Shown here one piece after another: positions 30,840 to 42,040 of a stretch of DNA of 64,000 nt (the stretch's first letter is position 1; the number at the start of each line of letters is the position of its first letter). Position numbers and translations under genes: made by a program. This stretch comes from Prorocentrum cordatum (lineage: Eukaryota > Sar > Dinophyceae > Prorocentrales > Prorocentraceae): contig CAUYUJ010018556.1 of the NCBI GenBank assembly GCA_963575745.1, forward strand, positions 35,760 to 99,759, written 5' to 3'. A model generated the notes under the pieces. It was not told where the DNA came from, did no database searches, and saw only the letters and a list, made by a program, of their open reading frames with translations.

Positions 30840-33800
30840 AAGCAGCCACCGACCGATACCCCCCTCCTGGCTCTCTCCCTTGGAACCTTTGTTCTTGGGC
30901 CCCCCCTTCCCCCACCACACCACTTCTCGCCCAAAACCGACCGATACCCCCAACCGCACTCCCCACCACGCCCCCGACCCCCGAACCCACGATGTCTCGC
31001 CCAAACACGACCCACGCCCCCCCCCCTCCCCCCACCCGGCCCCCACCTGGCCCCGACACCCTCAAGCCTCTGGGCTCTGTTCTTGGAACCCCCGACCCCA
31101 CGATTTCTCGCCCAAAAACGACCAACGTCCCCCCCCCCCTCCACCTGGCCCCGACACCCCCAAGGCTCTGGGCTCTGTTCTTGGGACTCCCCCACCCCAC
31201 GATTTCTCGCCCAAAAACGACCAACGCCCCCCACCTGGCCCCCACCTGGCCCCGACACCCCCAAGCCTCTGGGCTCTGTTCTTGGGGTCCCCGACCCCAC
31301 GATTTCTCGCCCAACAACGACCAAGGCCCCGCACCTGGCCCAACCTGGCCCCGACACTCCCAAGCCTCTGGGCTCTGTTCTTCGGAACCCCGACCCCACG
31401 AGTTCTCGCTCAAAAACGACCAACGCCACCCCCCCCCCCCTCACCTGGCCCCCACCTGGCCCCGACACTCCCAGGCCTCTGAGCTCTGTTCTTGGGACCC
31501 TTGACGCCACGATTTCTCGCCCAATAACGACCAACGCCCCCCACCTGGCCCCCACCTGGCCCCGACACCCCCAAGCCTCTGGGCTCTGTTCTTGGGACCC
31601 CCGACCCCACGATTTCTCGCCCAAAAACGACCAACGCCCCCCTCCCCCCCAGGCCTCTGGGCTCTGTTCTTGGGACCCCCAACCCCACGACTTCTCGCTC
31701 AAAAACGACCAACGCCCCTCACCTGCCCTCCACCTGGCTCACACCTGGCCACCACCCCCCCACGACATCCCCAGGCCTCTGGGCTGTGTTCTTGGGACCC
31801 CCGGGCCCTACGATTTGTCGCCCAAAAACGACCCATACCCCCCACCTGGCCCCCACCTGGCCACCACCTCCTCACGACATCCCCAGGCCTCTGGGCTCTG
31901 TTCTTGGGACCCCCGACCCTACGTTTTCTCGCGCCAAAAACGACCCATACCCCCAACCTGGCCCACACCTAGCCACCACCCCCCCACGACATTCCCAGGC
32001 CTCTGGGCTCTGTTCTTGGAACCCCGGACCCTACGATTTGTCGCCACAAAACAACCCATACCCCCCACCTCGCCCCCACCTGGCCACCACCCCCCCACGA
32101 CATCCCCAGGCCTCTGGGCTCTGTTCTTGGGACCCCGGACCCTACGATTTGTCGCCCCAAAACAACCCATACCCCCCACCTGGCCCACACCTGGCACCAA
32201 CCCCCCCGCGACCATCCCCAGCCATCTGGGCTTCTGTCTTTCGGACCCTCGACCCTACGATTTTCCTCCAAAAACGACCCATACCCCCCACCTGGCCCCC
32301 ACCTGGCCACCACCCCCCCGCGACATCCCCAGGCCTCTGGGCTCTGTTCTTGGGACCCCCAACCCTACGATTTCTCGCCCAAAAACGACCCATCCCCGCT
32401 ACCTGGCCCTTACCTGGCCACCACCCCCCCCCGACATCCCCAGGCCTCTGGGCTCTGTTCTTGGGACCCCCGACCCTACGATTTCTCTCCCACAACTACC
32501 CATACCGCCCACCTGGCCCCCACCTGGCCACCACCCCCCCACGACATCCCCAGGCCTCTGGGCTGTGTTCTTGGGACCCCGGACCCTACGATTTGTCGCC
32601 CCAAAAACAACCCATACCGCCCACCTGGCCCTCACCTGGCCACCACCCCGCCACGACATCCCCAGGCCTCTGGGTTCTGTTCTTGGGACCCCCGACCCTA
32701 CGATTTCTCGCCCAAAAACGACCCATACCACCACTTGGCCCCCACCTGGCCACCACCACCACACGACATCCACAGTCCTCTGGGCTTCCTTTTTGGGATT
32801 TTGGACTCTACGATTTGTCGCCCCAAAACAACCCATACCCCCCACATGGCCCCCACCTGGCCACCACCCCCCCACGACATCCCCAGGCCTCTGCGCTGTG
32901 TTCTTGGGACCCCCGACGTTACGATTTCTCGCCCAAAAATTTGTCGCCCAAAAACGACCCATCCCCGCCACCTGCCCTTACCTCTCCACCACTCCCCCAC
33001 GACATCCCCATGCCTCTGGGCTCTTTCTTGACCCCGACTCTCCGATTTCGCTTCCAAAACGACCCATTTAAAATACCCCCCACCTGCTCCACCTGGCCCA
33101 GCAACCGTTCTCCGTCCCCACGACATCCCCACCCTAGCTCTGATCTATTCCGATCTCCGGAAACTACGATTTGTCCACCAAAACAACCCATACCCCCCAC
33201 CTGGCCCACACCTGGCCACCACCCCTCCACGACATCCCCAGGCCTCTGGGCTGTGTTCTTGGAACCCCCGACCTAACGATTTCTCGCCCAAAAACGACCC
33301 ATACCCCCCACCTGGCTCCCACCTGGCCACCACCTTCCCCGCGACATCCCCAGGCCTCTGGGCTCTGTTCTTGGGACCCCCGATTCTACGATTTCTCGCG
33401 CCCAAAACAACCCATACCCCCCACCTGGCCACACCTGGCCACCACCCCCCCCCACGACATCCCCAGGCCTCTGGGCTCTGTTCTTGGGACCCCGGACCTT
33501 ACGATTTGTCGCCCCAAAACAACCCTGACCCTCCACCTGGCCCCACCTGGCCACCACCCACCACCCCTACGACATCCCCGCGCTCTGGGCTTGTTTCTGG
33601 GGGTTCTGGGGACCCCCGACCTTACGATTTCTCGCCCACAAACGACCCATACCCCCCACCTGGCCCTTACCTGGCCACTACCCCCCCACGACATCTCCAG
33701 GCTTCTGGGCTCTGTTCTTGGGACCCCCGACCCTACGATTTCTCTCCCAAAACGACCCATACCCCCCACCTGGCTCCCACCTGGCCAGCACCCCCCCACG

Positions 33801-33900
33801 ACATCCCCAGGCCTCTGGGCTCTGTTCTTGGGACCCCGGACCCTGCGATTTGTCGCCCAAAAACGACCCATCCCCGCCACCTGGCCCATACCTGGCCACC
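30840..33900 (+). repeat. satellite array of 98-101 bp then 111-112 bp units, about 28 copies
   Basis: Every unit holds GGGCTCTGTTCTTGGGAC, CCCCGACCC(C/T)ACGATTT, CTCGCCCAAAAACGACC and CCCCACCTGGCC. Start points 31072, 31170, 31271 and 31370 give a short unit. From 31781 (31893, 32005, 32116, 32228, 32339, 32450) a longer unit appears with an added CCACCCCCCCACGACATCCC block. The array runs into the assembly gap. Because stops are rare in the unit, long Pro-rich frames cross it in several phases; they are not genes. Confidence 0.93.
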
Positions 33901-34000
33901 NNNNNNNNNNNNNNNNNNNNNNNNNNNNNNNNNNNNNNNNNNNNNNNNNNNNNNNNNNNNNNNNNNNNNNNNNNNNNNNNNNNNNNNNNNNNNNNNNNNN
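33901..34000. other. assembly gap (100 N)
   Basis: Exactly 100 N, the conventional scaffold gap of unknown size. It separates the satellite array from the 3' end of the Helitron gene, so the gene's stop codon is missing. Confidence 0.99.
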
Positions 34001-34005
34001 GCCTT

Positions 34006-36047
34006 GCAAGTGGGTTCCTCGCTGATGATAGTTTCCGCTTTGGCAAATTGATCTAGTAACTTCTCCTGGCCGCAGCGCGAACACTTCAGGTGCGTTTTCG
34101 CGTCTTCGCAGTCCCGGCACATTCCCCCTTTGCCTCGGGCGTTCCCTGCCTTGTCCCACTGCAAACCCACGAACGCCTCCTCGTACTTCCGGCCCTCGCA
34201 TACATAACACTTTCGCCTCTCAGGACAGTCCACGCAACGCCGTGACGTGAGTCTCGAGCTGTGGTGCTGGGATGCATGGAACGCATCCTGGCCCTTCCAC
34301 AGAAAGCATTCCGTGCACTGCCACGGCGTGCCACTGCTCTTCTTGCCTTCCAAGCACACCTGGCGCACGCGGCGACCGTCGTCCCGGCTCCACTGCCCGA
34401 CCGCGTACTGGTTCTTGTACTTCACCGACGAGCACAGTGCGCACATCCCTGCAGGCATGAACTCCTTCTCGATTGCATCCCAGTCCATCGGGTCTCCCCG
34501 CAACACCTGTAACAGTAATCCGGGGCCCTTCCGCTCCTTCTGAGTGTACGGCGCGCGGTCGAAAGGCCGAAATATCAACATGTCTTCGCGGCGACGCACG
34601 CGCGTCAGAGCCACATAACTCGACAACGGCGACGTGCCCCCGCCAATCCTGAGGTCCACGATGACACCCTGCTTAAAAGTCTGGCCCTGTGCTGAATGGG
34701 CGGTGACTCCAAACGCTGGGGCCAAGGGGAATTGCCGCCGCTTCACTTTCAGACGCGGGTACGGCCTGCCCTTGTCGACGAACCAATCTTTTTTCTGCGG
34801 AGTCACTGGGTACAGGCCCGGCGTCTTCAGCCCCTGGATCGTCCACTTGCACGGAATCACGTTCCCTGCGTCATCGCGACCCTCATCGAAGAGGACAAAT
34901 ATCACTTTCGGCGTCTTCTGCAATATGGTCTCCCCCCCCCGGGAGACGCGACCCGCTCCTTCGTCGCAATCACACACCCATGAGTGCACGGTCCCCACGC
35001 GTCCGCGGAGTAGGTACTTGTCCTCGCTGCGGTCGATATGATCTGTGAGGGCCACAGGCATTCCCTCCGCGATTGGCAAAACACCATACAGGTCCCCGCT
35101 CTCCTTGTCGTGGCGCTGCAGCCAGGCCATCTTTTGATGTGGCAGATCTGGCCGCTCTCGCAGCGCATCTGGTGTCGGAGTGTCGCGCGCAGGCACGTGC
35201 ACCAGAGGTTTCTCGTGCAGTCGGGCGTATTGCGACGCTCGGAGTTTGTTCACCTCATACTTCACGTCGTTATTCGGGAACACCCCGGGGGCGCACCGGA
35301 ACTTCGCCGTGTGCATGCGCGCGCCATCTGGACCGTCGATGACGAGACGGCGCCGTTCGCGCTCATGCTTGCACACCGCACATTCCTGTCTGCGTATTTC
35401 CTTCGGGGACATCGCGCGCTGACGGCGTGCTCCGACAGTTTCCTTCTCTGAGACCCCTGCGGCGTCGCACAAGGCCCTACATCTCGCGTTCCTACATCCA
35501 ACCACACCATGGAGCCAACTCCCCGGGACTCCAGTATCACGCCCGTGCAAAAATGAATGCGCGTCTTCCGTGAGGTCTCCTCTGCGGAACTCCTCTTGCA
35601 CGGATTTCAGCCAGGCATCGTCGCAGCGCTCGCACTCCACTAGCTCCGTTACCCCCTGCACGCCCTCGTTACCTCCCCCCCACAGGAGAGCCTGCCCGTG
35701 TAGCACTGGCGGGAGCGAGGTATACTTCCGTGCCGCCGCGACGCGCTCTGCTGGCACGTCTGCAAGGAACCCTCCGTCCGGAGGGGCCAGCTGCCAAAAA
35801 TCTCCGCTCAGAACGACGTTCAAACCGCCGAAGGGTCGCGTCACTCCGTCCTCCCCGCGCTTCTGGGTGCCAATGTCCCGAATAACGCTGCGAAGTTTCT
35901 GGTCCACTTCGGCGAGCAGCCGGGCGCTCACCATGCTGATCTCGTCTATGAACAACCACCTCCACTGCAGAACTCGCTTGGCCGTCTCGTACTGCAGTTT
36001 CACATCCTCGCCCTTCTCGTCACCACGCTTCACGGCTGGATACCGGT
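34006..36047 (-). CDS. Helitron Rep-helicase, 3' exon: PIF1 helicase core and multi-CxxC tail
   Basis: Downstream part of the PIF1-type superfamily 1 helicase. It contains the Walker B segment WLFIDEISMVSARLL, motif III GGLNVVLSGDFWQLAP, motif V FGVTAHSAQGQTFKQGVIVD and motif VI SSYVALTRVRRREDMLIF. A C-terminal region after about 34470 carries many CxxC pairs (CALC, CTEC, CVDC, CYVC, CRDC, CSRC), probably a zinc-binding tail. In Helitrons this helicase unwinds DNA during rolling-circle transposition. The exon begins at 36047 after a GCCAG acceptor; the codon split TGG-T|AC-CGG joins HHAFRW to YRYPAVK. The frame is intact to the N gap, so the C-terminus is unknown. Intactness suggests recent activity. 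Confidence 0.88.
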
Positions 36048-36220
36048 CTGGCATCAACAAATAAGTAAAAAAAAAAAAAGAATAGCAAAACAACAAAAAA
36101 CACAAAAACGCAATAACAACAATAACAAAAAAACACAAATAATATTAACACACATAAACAACGATAAAGACAACAACCAAAAAAAACACCCCACGCCCCA
36201 CCCCCCACCATAAACAACAC
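36048..36220 (-). other. intron in the Helitron gene (173 bp)
   Basis: Minus strand begins GTGTTGTTTATGG and ends TTGTTGATGCCAG. It splits the helicase between Walker A and Walker B and is rich in TTTTTG/TTGTT words. Splicing restores a single frame; unspliced, the frame would read a poly-hydrophobic run and stop. Confidence 0.7.
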
Positions 36221-39200
36221 ACCACCTAAAGGCGTGGTGGATGGTGTCTCCACCGAGCAGCTGCGCCATGACTGCCTGGAAGGCCGTGATCTGAAAATGG
36301 ACGCCTATCGTCCATTTCATCAAGCCTTCGAACAGCTCCTTCCGAAGAATACGCAGCACGTGCGACTTCCCGGTGCCGGGCCCTCCGTGCATACACCACC
36401 GCAGCGGGTCACCCATGCCCGCGCCCCCTCGTGCCTCCCCGTCCAGCTCTTCCATCACCCTCTCTGCTACCTGCTTCACCATCTCGAACAGTTTCGCGTT
36501 GACCACGCGTCGGCCTGTGTCCTTGTCAGTCCGATGCTCAAGTTTTCTGAGCCACTCTGCAATCTCTTGTGATGTCGCCCCTGCCTGAGCCTCCACCTTC
36601 CCATACCCTTCCTCCGCAGTCACTCTGTCGGCCATTGACTTCTCCTTGTTTCGCGATGCCCTTGCTGCGGCCTGAACAGCTTCCAGATCACATTCGACGG
36701 CTGTGGGCCACGCGTTTCGCACCTCACTCAGCGACTTTTCGTTTGGGCGCCGGCCCCACACCTCCTGGGCTTTGGCCATGCCTGCCTTCGAGTTCTCATA
36801 ATGTGTACAGCCACTAAGACCATCCTCCACCCCACCAACCTCTTCTTCACAACTGCTGTCACCGTCGCCGTCGTCTCGCTTCCGACCCCCGACGCGTGAC
36901 TTCAGAGCCTCGTCCAGCTGGTCGAATCCAACCTCCAATTCTTCGTCACTCACGTCCTCGTCACTCCGAGCCTCATCATGCTCCGCATCCCTCGGACGCA
37001 CGCGATACACGCTCAGGAAGTTCCCAACGTACCGCGCAGCTTCTTCCGATTGAACTCCGCCGTCCAACCACGCAACCATGGCGGCTTCCCACGTTTTCGC
37101 GGCCCGTCGCAGTGCGCCTGCGAACACCACGTGATTGTCGGCCTCTGACTGTCGCAACGTCCACGGGTGGAAGTAAGACATTACAATTCGCGCTGACCGC
37201 TCAGCTTCTCCATGTCGGCTGCGAGGCACCGGTGCCCCGAAAAAGATTGGCGCCATAGGCCTCTTGTTCCTGACAAGAACCCACGTGTGTCGCAGGTGCC
37301 GGCATCCGTCAGTGTCCGGGTACGCCACCCAATCTTTCCCTGCGTCGCCCTTCACCATGTAATCCACCCCAGGCACTAGCTCTTCCGCCTGCCCCTGACT
37401 CCGACTATTTTCCTTTACTTTTTGCTTTCCTGTCGCCGTCAAGAACGCATGGTGCCTGTCCAGATCGGCGTCAGCGTCCCTGAGACTGGTAGGGTATGAC
37501 ACGAGCACGGGCCTCCAATACGTAGCGAACTCGTATGGCGATAAGTGCCACAGGCCGTCCCGATTTGGACGAAGCCCGTACAACATGGCAACGTCCCTGA
37601 TAGTGACTTTCCGCCGCCTTGGATTTCGCATATCAACCTCCGCGAACTGAGCCTTGCGCCCTCCGGTTGTGCCGTCCGACAACCTCTCAACCGTTTCTAC
37701 GTACTCGCGTCCGAAGAAACTGGACGTCACACAAGTCTTGATCGACTCTGCCGACGTCACATCCTTCTCCACGGCATACGCTCGAAGATTCGCACACTCC
37801 ACTTGGCCGCGAACGATGCCTTTCCCGTAGGCGTCACTCATGATGCGCGTCGTCATCCGCTTACCGACGTAGTTCGCGTTCTCCCCGTGCAACTGCCGAC
37901 TGAGCTTCTGGATCCCTTTGGAGCACTCGCGGACTTCATGGAAGGCCATAGGCTGGCGCTTCGTGCAGTAGTCGCACGCGTACCCTGCCTGGGCGTCCTG
38001 AGCGATCTGGACCACCTTGATGATAGCTGCGTCGTTCTGCTTTTCCGCACATCCCTTCCCGCACGTGCAGCTTTCGCTGGTGATCGGGACTCTGTACGGT
38101 AACTGCACGTCAGAATTGAAACGCTGCGCGGCAAGCATGCATGGGTGTGTCCCATTCAGGCTCTCATGGTTCACGGGCCCATGCAAACTCCCGACGCGGT
38201 TCCGCCTGCCAGCCTTCGGCATATCCAGCTGCGACGCCAGCCCTGGGCAGATCACAGCCGGACGATCGATGATCTGCGACGTTGGTGGGAAATCGGCCTT
38301 ACAGAGCTTCGGGTTGTCCTTCCGACGACACGCTGGCAAGGGCACCCTCTCCCCCGTTTCCGGGTTCTCCAGATGCACATGGTTCTGCTTCCGCTCTTGA
38401 AGGTACTGCACATCTTGGTCGAGGTACGCTCGCTCCCACACACGCGCCTCCTCCGCCTCTTCCAGCTGCGTCACTCCCTGCCCCGCCCTGCGAGTCTGAT
38501 ACGTCGGACGGCACACCAGCCCAAATTCGGTCTTGTACTCGGGCCACGCGGCCTCCGCTTCTGCCAGATTCTTCTGAAGCTCCTCTGGGGTGATACGCGC
38601 CGAGTACTCCTGACGGCAGACCCGTCGCTTGTACTCCAACGACTCCTTCACGAACTCCCGCCCCCATCCATCCGCATTGTTCCGGACGAGCTCGAAGATT
38701 TTGTCCAGCGGCGTGTGCTGGTGCAGACACTGTATGAACACCTGACAGTGCGCATGGAGCGCGCCCGTCGACTTCTGCGCTTCGATGGATACATAGCACG
38801 CGTCCACCCTGCCGAACACTCCACCTTCCGGCGCGGCGTTGCTGCCGAATAAGTCCTGGCACGGCGACATTTGCTTACTATGGTTGCAGTCCGGACAATT
38901 CGGACAGGTGCGCAGTCCGAAAAGATGCCGCATCGTCGCGTCCACAATCACACGGAAACCGTCCACGCTTGCCATCGGATCCCGAGCGAGTATCTTTCTG
39001 CGATCCGCCCAGGGAGGCACTCGCGACAGGATCGCCGCCAGCGGGATTGCCGCGCGCACATCATCCGTCTCTGGAGCGACCTGTGGCCACTCCTTACTAC
39101 CAGCGGCCCGTGACGCAGCCGCGTCGTCGGCGTCGTCCGCCGCATTGTGGACGGGGTCACGGCGCCGCGTGCGCGACAACCGTACCATGATCATATTGTG

Positions 39201-40802
39201 CCCTTCGTCGGGAGAAAAGGTAACGAAAATGGGGACCCCGTACCGTACGCGGAGCGCGTTCGTTTGGAACCGCATGACCCGTCGTGTCTCTTGCGTCCCT
39301 GGTAGCCGCCGGGACGTGTGCTCGATGTTCGCGAGCAACTTGTGGGCAGCTCTACCTAGGCCCGGGACGTGGCGCACTTTCGTCATGTCTCCCATGACTT
39401 TCTGCTTCTTACCGTTCACGTCCTGGTATTTCCCCGCCAATGCACGGTAGATCTGCTTCGCCCCTTCGCTGATTTCCTCGGCCGTGATCTGCGCGTCCAG
39501 GTCCTTCGGGTTCGCTGACACGTACGTAAACCACGTCCTGCTCAGGTTCACCGCTGAACGAAATACCAAGTTCCACGACACGAACCCGAAATGCCAATCG
39601 CGCGCCAACTGGCTCTCTACGCGACGACTCATGATGCGAACCCACAGCGGCAACTCCACACGCGGGGCCTCTTCCGAACGCCGATGCCGCGGACGCTTCA
39701 AGAAGGCCGGCATGTCGGGCATGCCTGTACAATACTTGAAAATGAACGCAAAAGCCACGCCGAAATACCACGGTTCGAATTGATCCATCATTGTGTTCCC
39801 CGTACATACCCGCAAACGATCCACTCGTTCGTTCCTCTCCAGCGCCTCTGTCAAAAATCTCGCGTCTTCCCTCTCCTTCGCCGGCGCGACGTCGGGCTCC
39901 GTTTCTCGCCCGCCTTCGCGCGGGCGCTTCGCTCGGGCACCTTCGTGCTCCGACTCACTCTCGCTATGATCCGTGCGCTCGCTGGTTCCATCGTGTTCGC
40001 ATTCTGGCGACACCCTCTGTACAAAACTTCGTAAGGCTTCCACGCGCTGGGCATTGATATCCCCGTCATCGAAGCTGCTCTTCTCCAGAACCACGGCGTT
40101 GCCTTTCGCCGTTTCCAAGATCTCCGCCGCTTCCTGCAACCCATCCGGGCGCGGAACTGGCGTCGCCGCCTTCTGCATCTGTATCTTGTCCAGCTCGTTG
40201 TCCAGAGGCACCAAACGCATGATCTCGGGCGGCACCTCACCATCAGGCAGCTCCGCAGCTTTTTTTCGCACATCTTCCATGCAAACGTGCTGATACGCTC
40301 GGTGCCCACGCTTTTTCGCCCCCTCGATCAGCTTTACGACCACATCCCGACGGACTACTGCCTGATGTATGAACTTCGCCATGCTCGCTGCCGTATCGTC
40401 GTCTCCCCCGGACTTCAATATCACTGACACTATGTCTGCCAGTTCTTTGCCTGTCCGCGGCACCGACGGCGGCCTTGCCTTCGACGCCCCTTCCTCCAAG
40501 GCGGTCAGCTGCGCGAGCATGTCCGTCCACGGCATCGGGAAGGACGTCGCGTTCCCGCGAGCAGCCATACGACGCGTGTTGTTCCCCGCCTCCATGTCAA
40601 AAGATCGTTCGTTGCGATACCGCTTCTCCAGGGTGAAACATACCATCGAAGTCACGCACACGGACGCACAAATCATCTCGAGCAGCGCTACGTTTCCTGC
40701 GAATAGCTCTTCCGGCGAGTAGAACGTCATCATGTCATTAGCGAGAGCTGCAGGTGGCACGACCGCTTCTCCTCTCGGCCCAATCATACCCGTTCGGCAT
40801 TC
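36221..40802 (-). CDS. Helitron Rep-helicase, central exon: HUH Rep and Walker A
   Basis: About 1527 open codons. First come Glu/Arg-rich linkers, then a conserved Helitron-like block (YGVPIFVTFSPDEGHNMIMV, RLSRTRRRDPV), a CPNCPDC zinc knuckle, and the HUH-type Rep signature YVSIEAQKSTGALHAHCQVF (HAH near 38750), which in the family nicks and rejoins single-stranded DNA. Later come CTCGKGC, YACDYC and a long accessory region, then the PIF1 Walker A GGPGTGKSHVLRILRKELFE (about 36380) and GDTIHHAFRW at the exon end. The catalytic tyrosines are not assigned with certainty. The codon frame is intact throughout, unlike the LINE and ECT copies in the window. No Helitron terminus (TC start, hairpin, CTRR) was identified. 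Confidence 0.86.
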
Positions 40803-40967
40803 CTCGCAAAAAAAAAAAAAAAAAAAAAAAATAAAAAAAAAACAAAAAAAAAAGAAATATAAAAAAAAAAAAAAAAAAAAATAAAAAAAAAAGAAAATAA
40901 ACAAAAAAAAAAAAAAAAAAAAAAAAAACAAAAGAAAAAAAAAAAAAAAACAAAAAAAAAAAAAAAC
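40803..40967 (-). other. poly-T intron in the Helitron gene (165 bp)
   Basis: The coding strand is almost pure T with scattered G, A and C, opening GTTTTTT and ending TTTGCGAG. Flanking codons are CCC-TAT|GTT and GAG|GAA-TGC, both phase 0. The length is a multiple of three, so the unspliced frame stays open as poly-Phe. An exonic poly-Phe segment is biochemically implausible. A retroposed A-tail on the plus strand is the alternative. Confidence 0.62.
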
Positions 40968-42040
40968 ATAGGGGCGCCTCGCAACGATCGCATACCTCGT
41001 TCCCTTCGTGCCACGATTCCGTGCTGCAGCGCAGATCTTCGGGGCAACACGCAGATCTTCGGGGCAACACAACACCTTCACGGGTCCATCGCCCGACGCG
41101 ATCGTTGCTTGCCACTCTTCAAACTCCTCCGCGTGATCCCGCAGATGCACGTCGCTTCCGACCTGACCGTATCGATCCACATAACTGTCTACGGACAAGT
41201 GCTTTCTGACGAACGAGCCAGGCAGTCCGAAGATGCCATCCGAATTCGGGGACACCTTCTGCCACGTAATTGGATTCCCAGGGCGCCCATCCACGTGAGG
41301 GAATTTCCGCGCGCACACCATACACACCAAAGAACACACTCCCTCCTCCCCCAACCCTTCTGCATATGCACGGAGACATCGTCGGTCAATGGCAAGTGCG
41401 GCGAGAGGAGCTCCTTGACGTACCTTCCATGCCAAGACCTCGTTGTACGCAGACAGGTAGCGCAACTCCTCGCTCTTCTCGCCTTCGGCAGAAACGCAAT
41501 CCAGCGAGGTTGCGATGTCCTCGAGCTGCTCACGATGCTCCTGCAGCAGGTGAGCGCATAGGTCTGCGTCCGAAGCTCCATGCCAGAGGCAAGGCGTCCA
41601 GTCGCCCTCCCAACAACGTTTGAAGGCGCAGTGTTTCCTCGGCAATTCTACTGCTCCTACCGATGTCGGGACGCCGCCACATAAGGCAGCCCCATTCGCC
41701 AAGACAGCGGGCAACGTGGGTGCGTCCTTCACGTGCTCTGTCGCCACTCTCTCCAAATCCTTCTCCCTTTTCCGTCGCGGGTCGTCCGACACTTTTGCAG
41801 CGCGGACCCGATGCACGTATCCTGGCGCGTCTGCATGGCCCTCGCCGTCACCCGCTAGGGTAGCGCCGGTGCTCGACGTGGTGTGCGTTGGCACCGCTGT
41901 ACCGCCTGTGTCGGTTGGGCCGCCGACCCCTGGCCCTGCGGCGTCACCGGGCTTCGTCTTCCCTGTGATTCGCGGTCGGTGACCTCCGTCTGCTTTACAT
42001 TGTCCCCGCTTCCGTTTCCGGCTTTGGCACTCGTCTTGTT
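40968..42040 (-). CDS. Helitron Rep-helicase, N-terminal part with zinc motifs
   Basis: Frame reading from about 42040 (after a stop at the GCC-TAA codon) through GGTAVPTHTTSST, HCAFKRCWEGDWTPCLWHGA (Cys/His, then DLCAHLLQEH), CSLVCMVCARKFPHVDG and GSFVRKHLSVDSYVDRYGQV to VARRPY at the poly-T intron. CxxC and C/H groupings near the N-terminus are usual in Helitron and dinoflagellate Helitron-like proteins. The upstream coding segment is in another frame, so an intron or frameshift lies between about 41900 and 42050. Confidence 0.7.

Noticed and set aside
31083-33276. Pro-rich frames of 496-662 codons
   Set aside because: They cross the 100/112-bp satellite in several phases. The unit simply lacks stops and the period is not a multiple of three.
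36054-36240. Hydrophobic transmembrane-like segment in the Helitron protein
   Set aside because: It is intron read-through (TTTTG-rich) between Walker A and Walker B.
40803-40967. Retrotransposon poly(A) tail on the plus strand
   Set aside because: No element is attached, no target duplication is seen, and phase-0 GT/AG borders with frame continuity on the minus strand fit an intron better. Kept as the alternative.
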